From positions 233,037 through 297,036 of the forward strand of contig JANQKF010000034.1 in NCBI GenBank assembly GCA_028281285.1: a stretch of DNA of 64,000 bases. Reading direction: 5' to 3'. Every line of letters begins with the position of its first letter. Position 1 is the first letter of the stretch. This DNA comes from Cyclobacteriaceae bacterium (GTDB lineage: Bacteria > Bacteroidota > Bacteroidia > Cytophagales > Cyclobacteriaceae). This document shows, one piece after another, positions 34,245 through 42,561 of this stretch. The notes under the pieces were generated by a model that worked only from the letters and a program-made list of their open reading frames with translations, did not search any database and was not told the DNA's origin. A program made the position numbers and the translations under genes.

Positions 34245-36533
34245 TTACTGTCTTATGAGCTTTTTTGGCTTTAACTCAGAAAGTGTCTCATCGGAAATTG
34301 TGATGTTGTTTTCAGTGAAATGCTTCCTTAAGGTTATACCGGCTAACAAGAAACAAACGGTCGACTCTGCCCCTTGATTCAGGTTTGGATTATCCTCTTC
34401 GAGACCGTCATATGCACCTCCTGTCAAGGTGTCATACATGACTTGCTGCAAGTGATTATTACCCAAAAACCAACTGAAGGCAACTTCCATATAATCGAGA
34501 TACCTGTCGATTTTGAGTACCTTATGAAAACTGCTTAGCGCAAGTATGGTGTAGGTTACGTCAATGGGTTGCTCACCAAATTGATCCTTATTTTCTTCCC
34601 CTTTGTGTCGCCACCCTCGGTTTGAAACAACCTTGATTTGGTCGTTGGTGAAAGTTTGAAACAAAAGAAAATTCAAGCTATTTAATGCCACTTCACGATA
34701 GATGGTGGACTTGGTGATATCGTAGACCAGGATTAGAGCCTCAGGCAATACACCGTTGGCATAGGTGAGGTAGTCTTCAAACCAGTTCCAACTGTTTTCT
34801 GCTGAAATCTGATACAGATTGACCAATTTATTTGCCAATTCCGAGGCGAGTGTTTTGTACTGAGAAAGAGGTCTATGACTGAAAGCACAAACAAGGCCTT
34901 TAATGATAAATGCAATTGACCTGGGAGAGCTTATGGTGACTATGCCTGGAATGGCATTTTGAAAACAACCACTGGCTTTGGTAATTATATCCTGCGATAG
35001 GCCCTCAGAATGCCCTAAAAGATAACCGAGAGCCCAAATAGCACGAGCATTGGAGTCTTCAAGATTTACATAATGATTTTGCTCGTGAAATATTCCTTGT
35101 TGGTCTACATAATTCAGGAATGAACCATCGGGTTGTTGGCAGTAGACAATGAAGTCGAGATAGGTTTCAATGTAGTAAAGGCATTCATTTGATGGTGTTT
35201 CTTCATATTGCATTAATGAAGCCACAAGTGCTCTTGCATTGTCATCAATTGTATATCCGGAATCAGGATCCGGAACACTGATTTTAGAAAACTGGATGAC
35301 CCCAACTTCGGTTGTCAATTTTTTCAAGTGAGAGAAATTGACTTCGGGTCGTTTATAGCTTATGGTTACCATGGTATTGGATATTTTAAGAAGGCTATTG
35401 ATGAATGAAACAGATACATTTGGCCAAATTGTGCGTTGAGATTGGTGGTAAGCATTTAAGGATTTTTGGTTCAATGTGCTCGAGTCATGAAGAAGGCCTT
35501 TGGCTTTCTCCGCGAGATCGGCACTGTCTAAGAAATCAAAAAAAGCCCCGGTATTATTTTTAAGCACCTCTTGGGCGTGTGGAATGGGAGTTGAAATCAC
35601 AGGGCATGCACAGCTCATTGCATAGGCAAAAGTCCCGCTGACTGCTTGATTAGGATCTTTTGAGGTAAAAAGATAGAGGTCTGAAAGCTTCAGATAATCC
35701 AAAAGGGTATTCAGACATAAATACTCATTTAGAAAGATAACGTGATCTTCAATATCGAGTTCATTTGTCAAATTCTGAAGGTACTCTCTGTATTGTTCTC
35801 CTTCTTTTTCAATTACCTTCGGGTGCGTTTTACCTAAAATGAGGTAGACCACTTTCGGATATTCTTTGACTATTTCCGGCAATGCGCCTAGTGCCGTTTC
35901 TATACTTTTGTTGGCACTTATAAGTCCGAAGGTCGAAAGGACGATTTTGTTCTCCAGCCTATATTTTTTCTTAAGCCTCGCTTTACCTCCCCAGGAAACA
36001 GGGTGTGTGCCATGAGGTATGATATTGATTTTCGAGGGATCAACTATATAGTCTGTGTGTAAGATATCTGAGGATGTTCTGGTCATAACAATTATTGAAT
36101 CAACCAGATCTGCGATACGATGCACTACAGTCTTTAGTAAGGGGTTGGGATTGGGTAATACCGTATGAAAAACAATGGAAACGGGCTTTTCGATAGAGAA
36201 GAGGAGAGTCAGTAAATCCTGGCCATATTCTCCTCCATAGAGGCCAAACTCATGCTGTATTACCACTGCAGCAATCCTATGATCATTATTAATCACCTGT
36301 GCCAGGCTTAAGTAAGCATCATCATCCGTTGTATTTAGCACATGACTTACTTCTTCAGAGTAGAAACCAGGTAGGTGACTTCCTTCATGCAATGCACATA
36401 TTTCGAATGTGCAATTCTCACCGAATTGATTTATGAGTGCTTTGAGCAAGTCCTGACAGAAAGTGGCAATACCACATTCGCGAGGTGGGAATGTAGTTAT
36501 GAAGAGTACCTTGGGTTTGTCCTCTCTGGTCAT
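34245..36533 (-). CDS. GT4 glycosyltransferase with C-terminal alpha/alpha domain
   Basis: 762 residues. N-terminal GT4 (about 1-375): FITTFPPRECGIATFCQDLL start, Gly-rich TFGLISANKS near 213, and EX7E-like donor region in VSGTFAYAMSCACPVISTPI (near 305). The C-terminal half (about 385-745) is an alpha/alpha barrel-like domain with DDNARALVA, EDSNARAIWALG, and NRGWRHKG stretches, similar to fused toroid domains in Bacteroidota. GT4 uses a nucleotide sugar to extend a glycan. The gene follows GH130 by 3 nt; the pair may make and degrade the same beta-mannose or other sugar compound. The acceptor is unknown. Confidence 0.85.
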   Translation of the reverse strand: MTREDKPKVLFITTFPPRECGIATFCQDLLKALINQFGENCTFEICALHEGSHLPGFYSEEVSHVLNTTDDDAYLSLAQVINNDHRIAAVVIQHEFGLYGGEYGQDLLTLLFSIEKPVSIVFHTVLPNPNPLLKTVVHRIADLVDSIIVMTRTSSDILHTDYIVDPSKINIIPHGTHPVSWGGKARLKKKYRLENKIVLSTFGLISANKSIETALGALPEIVKEYPKVVYLILGKTHPKVIEKEGEQYREYLQNLTNELDIEDHVIFLNEYLCLNTLLDYLKLSDLYLFTSKDPNQAVSGTFAYAMSCACPVISTPIPHAQEVLKNNTGAFFDFLDSADLAEKAKGLLHDSSTLNQKSLNAYHQSQRTIWPNVSVSFINSLLKISNTMVTISYKRPEVNFSHLKKLTTEVGVIQFSKISVPDPDSGYTIDDNARALVASLMQYEETPSNECLYYIETYLDFIVYCQQPDGSFLNYVDQQGIFHEQNHYVNLEDSNARAIWALGYLLGHSEGLSQDIITKASGCFQNAIPGIVTISSPRSIAFIIKGLVCAFSHRPLSQYKTLASELANKLVNLYQISAENSWNWFEDYLTYANGVLPEALILVYDITKSTIYREVALNSLNFLLFQTFTNDQIKVVSNRGWRHKGEENKDQFGEQPIDVTYTILALSSFHKVLKIDRYLDYMEVAFSWFLGNNHLQQVMYDTLTGGAYDGLEEDNPNLNQGAESTVCFLLAGITLRKHFTENNITISDETLSELKPKKLIRQ

Positions 36534-36536
36534 GTC

Positions 36537-37580
36537 TTATGTCCGTTTATTAATTAGTAATTCATTAAGAAGATCGGTGAGTGATATGCTTGCGACTGCT
36601 ACACGTTCGTCTGCAGCCCCATAATAGATGTATAGTAGATCATCATGAATGATAGCCCCGGATGGAAATATTATATTGTTCACATACCCTTCTCTTTCCC
36701 ATTTGAATCTTGGTGATATTAATGGATGGGGTAGTCTGGCTATTTCCCTGTTTGGATTTTCCAAATCAAGTAGTGCAGCAGCAGCGTGATATTTAAACCC
36801 CTTTGGAGTATCCTCGGCCGAATGATAAATAAGGAGCCAGCCCTCTGATGTTTCTATAGGGGGGCATCCTCCTCCAATGTGACTAGATTCATGTTTGAGC
36901 TCAGGGTCCATTACAATATGCTTTTCCAGATTCATGAAATAGTCAGTCCAAAAAGCTTGATTCAAGTCTTCAATTTTTTCAAAGTAGACAATCTGAATGC
37001 CAGGGTGTATGCGATGAAGTAATGCGAACTTATCCTTTATCTTTTTAGGGAAGAACATCAGATTTTTGTCCCAGACCATTAACTTTTCAGCCACCTCCGG
37101 ACCCAGGCCATGTTCTTTGAATATTTTGTAATGGAAAAAATATTTTTCGTTGAGCTGAGGACAGCATTCCACCATATGCTTATACTCGCGGTAGGTAAAC
37201 CTCGGTGTGATAATACCGTGTTTTTGAAAGGTTTTCAAATCCCTGGAAGTCGCTACTGCACCCAGAGCGTTGATTTTGTTATAAGCCGTATAGGTCATGT
37301 AAAAAGTATCTTCAATTTTCACGATCCTCGGGTCTTCCATTCCTTGTGATTCGTATGAGTATTCGGGAATCAACACCGGTTTTTTCTTTCGGGTTTTTAC
37401 GGTAACAGGGTTGCTCAATTCAGCGTAGCCGATTGATGAATAATTTCCTGTGCGAACTGCCCTGTAGAAGAGATGAATTTTGCCGTTTTCCAGAATGGCA
37501 GCAGGATTGAATGCCCCGTCATTCTCAAATCCCAATGGGGTTTTATCCAACAAAATACCATGTTTTTTGGCCCTCATCAT
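36537..37580 (-). CDS. GH130-family glycoside phosphorylase/hydrolase
   Basis: 347 residues from the ATG at 37580, since the earlier start is a TTG. The five-bladed propeller of GH130 is evident: FENDGAFNPAAILENG, HLFYRAVRTGNYSSIGYA, the catalytic-Asp region ESQGMEDPRIVKIEDTFY, YHSAEDTPKG, and YIYYGAADERVAVAS. GH130 members are mannosyl-glycan phosphorylases or hydrolases that act on beta-mannosides in the cytoplasm. The tight coupling with GT4 suggests turnover of one small stress-related saccharide rather than food use. Confidence 0.9.
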   Translation of the reverse strand: MMRAKKHGILLDKTPLGFENDGAFNPAAILENGKIHLFYRAVRTGNYSSIGYAELSNPVTVKTRKKKPVLIPEYSYESQGMEDPRIVKIEDTFYMTYTAYNKINALGAVATSRDLKTFQKHGIITPRFTYREYKHMVECCPQLNEKYFFHYKIFKEHGLGPEVAEKLMVWDKNLMFFPKKIKDKFALLHRIHPGIQIVYFEKIEDLNQAFWTDYFMNLEKHIVMDPELKHESSHIGGGCPPIETSEGWLLIYHSAEDTPKGFKYHAAAALLDLENPNREIARLPHPLISPRFKWEREGYVNNIIFPSGAIIHDDLLYIYYGAADERVAVASISLTDLLNELLINKRT

Positions 37581-37644
37581 AGACAAGAATTTACTAGTAA
37601 AGCACCTATTATGAGCTTGAACTTCAAATGATGAGCGTCAAGGT

Positions 37645-37693
37645 CAGCAATGACAGAGATCATTGCTGGCCGGATGTGGTAGAAGTAGATTTA
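37645..37693 (+). promoter_or_regulatory. FNR-like operator and promoter before DUF2267 gene
   Basis: CAGCAATGA-CAGAGA-TCATTGCTG (37645-37668) has perfect 9-bp arms around the TGAC-N4-ATCA core, centred at 37656.5. TAGATTTA (37686-37693) is a -7-like element that ends 36.5 nt from the centre. The operator lies in the divergent gap with the GH130 gene. Confidence 0.65.
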
Positions 37694-37721
37694 CTTTTAG
37701 TGTTGAACCAGCATAACTCAA

Positions 37722-38156
37722 ATGGACTTTCTGAAATATGCACATAAGGGAAATCAGTTTTTGGCTGAGGTAGCAAAAGAGCTAGGCGAAGACTACACGA
37801 TCAACGAATCGGGTAGAATCGTGAGGTCAGTTTTGCATGTGCTTCGCGATATCATCTCACTGGAAGAGTCATTGCAGTTAATTTCTCAGCTGCCCATGGC
37901 TCTAAAAAGCGTTTATGTAGATGGTTGGAACAATCATAGGCCCAATAAAAGAATCCGACATATGGATCACTTCATTCATGCTGTTGTAGAAAAAGACGGT
38001 CCCCCTGGTCGAAGCGATTTTGGAGCAAAAAGTGATCGATTGTTAAAGATCCAGGTGGTTTTTAGAGTGTTGAAACGATACGTCTCGAAAGGTGAAATCG
38101 AAGACATTCGAGCGGTTTTGCCCAAGGACCTGAAAGTACTCTGCGATGCCAAATAA
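37722..38156 (+). CDS. DUF2267 protein
   Basis: 144 residues. The DUF2267 pattern is clear: DFLKYAHKGNQFLAEVAKEL start, LHVLRDIISLEESLQLISQLPMALKSVYVDGW (near 45-77; given here only by the parts LHVLRDI and LPMALKSVYVDGW), and the C-terminal VLPKDLKVL. The family has two helical-repeat halves and is often found in stress and universal-stress clusters. The function is unknown. It has its own strong FNR-like promoter and a clear terminator. Confidence 0.85.
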   Translation: MDFLKYAHKGNQFLAEVAKELGEDYTINESGRIVRSVLHVLRDIISLEESLQLISQLPMALKSVYVDGWNNHRPNKRIRHMDHFIHAVVEKDGPPGRSDFGAKSDRLLKIQVVFRVLKRYVSKGEIEDIRAVLPKDLKVLCDAK

Positions 38157-38227
38157 TTAGTGTGTGTATGGATGATGTGTTAGAGTTGTTTGGTTTTTAA
38201 AACTCCAAGCAAACATCAACCCTTGAA

Positions 38228-38250
38228 AGGCGGACTTAGTCCGCTTTTCT
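38228..38250 (+). terminator. Rho-independent terminator after DUF2267
   Basis: GCGGAC (38230-38235), loop TTA, GTCCGC (38239-38244), followed directly by TTTTCT. Perfect 6-bp GC-rich stem, 74 nt beyond the stop. Confidence 0.85.
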
Positions 38251-38288
38251 CGTAAATGCCACAGGGAGATATTTATCATTTATGTGAT

Positions 38289-38331
38289 TGACCCCTGTCA
38301 TTGAGTTGGGCCAAACTGGGTTCTACTTTTA
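38289..38331 (+). promoter_or_regulatory. FNR-like operator and promoter before the 132-residue protein gene
   Basis: TGAC-CCCT-GTCA (38289-38300), a perfect dyad centred at 38294.5. TACTTTTA (38324-38331) is a -7 element ending 36.5 nt from the centre, so the start of transcription should be near 38336-38338. Confidence 0.65.
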
Positions 38332-38393
38332 TCGCAATAGGAGATCGAAGCTCTTATATATATCAACTTTTGACATTTACAAAGAACTAAGGC

Positions 38394-38792
38394 GTGAGGA
38401 CTACGGATCAAAGCCAAATGCATAAGGATCATATAAACTGGGTTTCAGAGATCGAGATGTGGGAACAAGATATCCGAATGTGGTATCAGGAATTGGAGGC
38501 ACTTAGAAATGCTCTGACCTCTATAAAAGAGGCATGTGAAGAACATGAAAAAGGACTTGACGCGCATTTGCGATCGATAAAGCGACAGCATGGTTCAGTT
38601 CAATTGGCGGAATCCTACCTGGCAATGATTGAACCCGGAGGATATCCGGATGCTGACCTAAATACAAAACATGAGGAGAAGCGTAGGCTGCAAATAATCC
38701 ATAGAGATGCCCATGACAGACTGAAGCGATACCAACATTTAATAATGATTTTAACAAGACAAATGAAGAATCTATTGGAAGGACCAATTTAA
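38394..38792 (+). CDS. Small coiled-coil protein, stress island
   Basis: 132 residues from the GTG at 38394; the ATG at 38418 (MHKDHINWVSEIEMWE) is also possible and may be the true start. The protein is almost wholly helical with acidic heptads (EMWEQDIRMWYQELEALR, RDAHDRLKRYQHLIMIL). No family is recognised. It has an FNR-like promoter and a terminator of its own, like the DUF2267 gene before it. Confidence 0.6.
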   Translation: MRTTDQSQMHKDHINWVSEIEMWEQDIRMWYQELEALRNALTSIKEACEEHEKGLDAHLRSIKRQHGSVQLAESYLAMIEPGGYPDADLNTKHEEKRRLQIIHRDAHDRLKRYQHLIMILTRQMKNLLEGPI

Positions 38793-38839
38793 GGTTTCGA
38801 TGATTTTTGTGGTAATGATCAAAATCTTTTATGAATTAG

Positions 38840-38871
38840 AAGCCATCTCTCACAATAGAAAGATGGCTTTT
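38840..38871 (+). terminator. Rho-independent terminator after the 132-residue protein gene
   Basis: AAGCCATCT (38840-38848) pairs perfectly with AGATGGCTT (38861-38869) around a 12-nt loop, followed by TT; 47 nt beyond the stop and between convergent genes. Confidence 0.75.
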
Positions 38872-38893
38872 AGTTGATTGGACACTTCTTTTG

Positions 38894-39256
38894 CTACTCC
38901 TTTGTTTTCTTAGATCTGGTCATCATTTTTTCTATGAGCTCTGGTACCTTTTCAAAAACGGCTGCCAGGCCTTTGTTTTGGTGTGTGTTCACGAATGAAA
39001 TCTGATCTCCTTTAGTCACTAAGAAACCAATGGGGTCAATTCCCATTCCGGCCCCAGCACCACCTCCCTCACCTTTACCGGTTTTGGCCGATGTGCCAGT
39101 ACCTCCACCGCTCCCAAATCCAACACCAAGTCGAATCACAGGGACGCATACAAATTCTCCAAGTTGAAATTCATCTCCAATTACAGTTTCAGTTTTTGCT
39201 TCCTTTTGAATAAAATCAGTCAATTGTTGAAGCATAGTTTCAAAATTCATTTCCAT
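38894..39256 (-). CDS. GerW/YtfJ-family protein
   Basis: 120 residues. The N-terminal half has TETVIGDEFQLGEFVCVPVIRLGVGFGSGGG in the family pattern (visible parts: GDEFQLG, VPVIRLGVGFG), then a Gly-rich loop (GKGEGGGAGAGMGI) and the closing DPIGFLV. In Bacillus, GerW/YtfJ supports spore germination. This organism shows no sign of spore formation, so its role must differ. It is preceded, with a 4-nt gap, by a DUF2953-like gene, as ytfI precedes ytfJ in Bacillus. Confidence 0.87.
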   Translation of the reverse strand: MEMNFETMLQQLTDFIQKEAKTETVIGDEFQLGEFVCVPVIRLGVGFGSGGGTGTSAKTGKGEGGGAGAGMGIDPIGFLVTKGDQISFVNTHQNKGLAAVFEKVPELIEKMMTRSKKTKE

Positions 39257-39260
39257 ATCA

Positions 39261-39767
39261 TTATCGTTTTATTAAGTCCTTAATCAATGCGAGTAGTATG
39301 ATGTATAATCTCAATTCCATCCTCAAAACGAATTGCAACCGACCTTCGAAGTTGATATTGACAAGTGCGTTGTGAGTCATATTATTAATCAGGTATGCTG
39401 CAGGTACGAGTTTGGCATTTAGTATCACATCTCCTGTATCTATGTCTACAATCAAGTCTTTGAGGGTTAAACTTTTCAAACATCGTTGCATCAATTTCCG
39501 AGGTCGATTTGGTGACCATGATTTCCTTTTCTTTTTTTTCTTCTTCACCCTGATTTTATCCTTTTTTCCTTGTTTCGGTTTAAACCCAAATATCCTCATC
39601 CGACTTTCGATTTTCTCTCCAACGAAAACCCGTACTGAAAATGTGCCTTTCTGATATACTCCGAAGCTATTGGTGGTTGAATCGCAAACAATAACAATGG
39701 GGATCAGCAGCACCCATATTATGACTAGAATTAGCAGAGAAAACAGAATGACAATTGACCACAACAC
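39261..39767 (-). CDS. DUF2953-like (YtfI) membrane protein
   Basis: 168 residues. An N-terminal membrane span (about 4-27) is followed by a beta-rich part with a highly basic linker (KKKKKKRKSW near 77), then the LKDLIVDIDTGDVILNAKLVPAAYLIN region, which resembles DUF2953 (YtfI). A second weak hydrophobic end follows. Its position just before the GerW-like gene repeats the ytfI-ytfJ pair of Bacillus and supports a shared, unknown, envelope-associated role. Confidence 0.65.
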   Translation of the reverse strand: MLWSIVILFSLLILVIIWVLLIPIVIVCDSTTNSFGVYQKGTFSVRVFVGEKIESRMRIFGFKPKQGKKDKIRVKKKKKKRKSWSPNRPRKLMQRCLKSLTLKDLIVDIDTGDVILNAKLVPAAYLINNMTHNALVNINFEGRLQFVLRMELRLYIILLALIKDLIKR

Positions 39768-39896
39768 TCAATTTCTTTTATGTCCAAAGTTAGATCGAGC
39801 GAATCAGAGATGTAATGAGACATGTCATCACGCATAGTGATTCCCATCATTAGCATACCTGCATCTGGTATCTTCTAGGTCAAACCAGCTGCAACA

Positions 39897-39910
39897 ATGA
39901 CGAATATCAT
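39897..39910. promoter_or_regulatory. FNR-like palindrome before the dodecin gene
   Basis: ATGAC-GAAT-ATCAT, centred at 39903.5, 107 nt upstream of the dodecin gene. No good -7 element stands at the 36.5-nt distance, so the site may act from further away or be weak. Confidence 0.4.
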
Positions 39911-40003
39911 CTGATACAGGAAGCCATATCATTGATCTGGAGTTGTTGAATCCCTTCCTTGTCAGTCAAGAAATTTTGTAATCAATAATTTAAATCAGAA
40001 GCT

Positions 40004-40204
40004 ATGGGTGTTCATAAAGTAATTGAAGTACTGGCACATTCCACGGTGAGTTGGGAAGACGCTGCCCAACAGGCCGTCAGTGGAGCTGCTAAAAATGTAA
40101 GGAATATCGAATCGATTTACATCGCGGAGAAGAGCGGAAAAGTAGTGGATAATCAGATTGTTCAGTACCGTGTAAATGCAAAAATCACTTTTGCAGTTGA
40201 ATGA
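40004..40204 (+). CDS. Dodecin
   Basis: 66 residues, full length for the family. It has the beta-alpha-beta-beta order with VIEVLAHSTVSWEDAAQQAV near 8-27 (partly shown as STVSWEDAAQ), KNVRNIESIYI and the end strand YRVNAKITFAVE. Dodecins form hollow dodecamers that store flavins and buffer flavin and CoA chemistry. An FNR-like site and its own terminator suggest that it is a single-gene unit in the stress island. Confidence 0.95.
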   Translation: MGVHKVIEVLAHSTVSWEDAAQQAVSGAAKNVRNIESIYIAEKSGKVVDNQIVQYRVNAKITFAVE

Positions 40205-40208
40205 TTAA

Positions 40209-40239
40209 AGGGAGCATTGTGGCTCCCTATCATTTTTTT
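40209..40239 (+). terminator. Rho-independent terminator after dodecin
   Basis: AGGGAGC (40209-40215), 6-nt loop, GCTCCCT (40222-40228), then ATCA and seven T. This hairpin begins 5 nt after the dodecin stop and shows that the ATG at 40201 is not the start of the next gene. Confidence 0.85.
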
Positions 40240-40251
40240 GATGGCAAAATT

Positions 40252-40602
40252 ATGAGAGAGAAATCACACAAATCGGCATTGTTCTATGCTCCTAGGCTAT
40301 TGTCAGTTGTGTTATTGGTTATCCTTACTTTTTTTGCCGTGGATGCTTATCAAAGCGCAGAGTCCACCACATTTGGGAATTCACCCTTTGCTATCTACCT
40401 TTTTCCTGTCTTCGTACTTCTGATTATTACAGCTATATCATGGAAGAAGGCACGATTTGGCGGCACTTTATTCATCATTGGTGGCTTTTTCTATGCATTT
40501 ATGGTTGATGAGTTCTCGGTCTCCTCTTTGGCCATGGTGGCTACACCACTGATCTTGCTCGGAGTACTGTTCCATGTAAGCCAATACTTCTATGAAAAAT
40601 AA
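40252..40602 (+). CDS. Small membrane protein of unknown function
   Basis: 116 residues from the ATG at 40252 (MREKSHKSALFYAPR); an ATG at 40201 lies in the dodecin terminator. Four hydrophobic segments (LLSVVLLVILTFFAV, LFPVFVLLIITAIS, GTLFIIGGFFYAFM, LAMVATPLILLGVLF) suggest a four-span membrane protein. No known motif. It overlaps the next small gene by 11 nt, so it starts the transporter operon that ends with the AI-2E-family gene. Confidence 0.65.
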   Translation: MREKSHKSALFYAPRLLSVVLLVILTFFAVDAYQSAESTTFGNSPFAIYLFPVFVLLIITAISWKKARFGGTLFIIGGFFYAFMVDEFSVSSLAMVATPLILLGVLFHVSQYFYEK

Positions 40603-40780
40603 CTTCCTACAATTGGGTTTGCCGAATGAGCTTACTTCTGGATTGTTGCTTAATCACTCAAGCCTGCAATACCGTGGCATGATTGCTGTTTATCTCCGTA
40701 ACCATTTGCCTGGGGAGTATACAATGGAAATCCTGGGATTAGTTGAATTGGGAAAGATGTCTAAAACGACCGGAGGATGA
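40592..40780 (+). CDS. Small protein of unknown function (62 aa)
   Basis: Overlaps the preceding gene by 11 nt and the next gene by 4 nt (ATGA), a strong sign of translation in an operon. The sequence is mixed polar and hydrophobic (LPNELTSGLLLNHSSLQYRG) with no clear membrane span or motif. Confidence 0.55.
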   Translation: MKNNFLQLGLPNELTSGLLLNHSSLQYRGMIAVYLRNHLPGEYTMEILGLVELGKMSKTTGG

Positions 40781-41862
40781 AGACACCCGATAAGTATCCT
40801 GCAATTGTACTGTCTTGGAAAATCTTGCCGGCTACCTTCTTCTTTGTGGTTTTGATTTATTTGGGAAAGTCATTGCTTATTCCTCTGAGCTTTGGCTTGT
40901 TAATCAGTTTTATCCTATACCCTATTTGTAAATGGCTAGAGAGACGAAAGCTGCCAAGTATTATAGCCATCATCCTCAGCCTTACACTTTTCACGGCCAT
41001 ACTCATGATTTTCTTAGGTCTACTCTCACATCAATTCTCTCTTTTCATGCAACAATGGCCATTATTAGAAGAAAAGATATTGTTAGAGATTCAGACCTTG
41101 GATGAAGGTATTGCTGAATCTGCATTTCAGTTTATGGTTAGTGATCAGGGGATCATTAAATCCATTCTTATATATGCTTACGAGTTTTTGATTCCTGCCC
41201 TACCAGAGTTTATTTATCAATCTTCTATATCACTTGTGTTGGTATTCTTAATCCCCGTGTATGCTGCCTTAATTCTCTATTACAGGAAAGTGCTGGTGGA
41301 TTTCCTTCACTACTTGTTTCCTAAATCGGCTCATCATTATATTAAGACCATCCTGCCGGATGTTATAGTTACTTACTATAATTTCATTAAAGGGGTTGGT
41401 ATTGTTTACCTTGTTGTTGGTGTTCTTAATAGTGTGGGCTTGTGGATTGTAGGCATTCCTAATCCAATTTTCTTTGGTTTTGTGGCTTCGATACTCACAT
41501 TTATTCCTTATGTAGGTATTACGATAGGGGCTCTATTACCAATGGCAGTGTCGTGGCTTCAGTACGATTCCTTGTTTTATCCATTGGCAATCATAATTGT
41601 CTTCAGCATAGTTCAAATTCTTGAGGCTAATCTCATTTTCCCATTGGCCGTGAGCAATCGAATGAACATGAATGCACTTATTACTCTTATAGTGATCATT
41701 GCCGGAGGAATAATTTGGGGCGCATCAGGTATGATCCTGTTTTTACCCTTTGCTGGGATTTTGAAATTGATTGCTGATCAGGTGGAGAGTTTAAGGCCCA
41801 TTTCTATTTTATTGGGGACCAACAAGAACCGTGAAGTAAAGATGAGCAATACGGAATCATAG
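40777..41862 (+). CDS. AI-2E-family membrane protein
   Basis: 361 residues with about eight membrane segments. The family traits are the paired N-terminal spans (FFFVVLIYLGKSLLIPL, GLLISFILYPICKWLE), the long periplasmic loop, and the conserved ends GVLNSVGLWIVGIPNPIFFGFVASILTFIPYVG (partly quoted as GIPNPIFFGF) and LEANLIFPLAVSNRMNM. Members move AI-2, sodium/proton or unknown solutes. It is the last gene of its operon and converges with the ABC transporter. Confidence 0.9.
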   Translation: MKTPDKYPAIVLSWKILPATFFFVVLIYLGKSLLIPLSFGLLISFILYPICKWLERRKLPSIIAIILSLTLFTAILMIFLGLLSHQFSLFMQQWPLLEEKILLEIQTLDEGIAESAFQFMVSDQGIIKSILIYAYEFLIPALPEFIYQSSISLVLVFLIPVYAALILYYRKVLVDFLHYLFPKSAHHYIKTILPDVIVTYYNFIKGVGIVYLVVGVLNSVGLWIVGIPNPIFFGFVASILTFIPYVGITIGALLPMAVSWLQYDSLFYPLAIIIVFSIVQILEANLIFPLAVSNRMNMNALITLIVIIAGGIIWGASGMILFLPFAGILKLIADQVESLRPISILLGTNKNREVKMSNTES

Positions 41863-42561
41863 TGGCTTGAGAGGCTGTCCATTTATTCTCCCATCCGCCA
41901 TTTCTATGATCCTGTCTGTTTTTTCAGCAAAATCAAGATCGTGTGTGACTACAAGAAGCGACATCCCTTTGTCGGTACTCAGCTGTTTCAGGATGTCAAA
42001 GACATTCTCTGCATTTTTACTGTCGAGATTGCCCGTTGGCTCATCACCCATGATGATGGTTGGTTCGTTGATTAGGGCACGAGCAATCGCCACTCGTTGT
42101 TTTTCACCTCCAGATATACGATAGGCCAATTTTGATGCGAGTCCCTGGATGTCTAACAACTCTAGTTTTTTTAGTGCATCCTCCTTGATTTCAGCATTAG
42201 ATTTCCTTCCAAGCTTCTTGGCAGGTAGCATTACATTTTCCAGTACCGTAAATTCCGGTAACAAATAATGAAACTGGAAAACAAAGCCAATGTGTTCGTT
42301 ACGAACCACGGATAATTCTTTGTTGGATTTTCCTTGAAGTTCCTCTCCCTTAAGCAGAAGACTCCCTTCATAATCTGTATCCATTGTAGAAAGGATGTAG
42401 AGGAGGGTGGACTTGCCACATCCTGATTTTCCCATAATCGAGACAAATTCACCGGGTTTTATTCCGAAACTAATGTCTTTTAGCACATGAAATAGTACAG
42501 GTTCTCGAAAGTACTTATTGATATTTCTGGCCTCCAGAATATATGGTGATGGCTGGCTCAT
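41857..42561 (-). CDS. ABC transporter ATPase (LolD/MacB type)
   Basis: 234 residues with the complete nucleotide-binding set: Walker A MGKSGCGKSTLLY (near 42), Q-loop FQFHYLLPEFT, signature SGGEKQRVAIAR (near 148), Walker B IIMGDEPTGNLDS, and the switch histidine THDLD. It pairs with the FtsX-like permease and lipid-anchored adaptor, with overlaps of 4 nt, forming an exporter or lipoprotein-sorting transporter. The end overlaps the convergent AI-2E gene by 6 nt. Confidence 0.95.
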   Translation of the reverse strand: MSQPSPYILEARNINKYFREPVLFHVLKDISFGIKPGEFVSIMGKSGCGKSTLLYILSTMDTDYEGSLLLKGEELQGKSNKELSVVRNEHIGFVFQFHYLLPEFTVLENVMLPAKKLGRKSNAEIKEDALKKLELLDIQGLASKLAYRISGGEKQRVAIARALINEPTIIMGDEPTGNLDSKNAENVFDILKQLSTDKGMSLLVVTHDLDFAEKTDRIIEMADGRINGQPLKPL

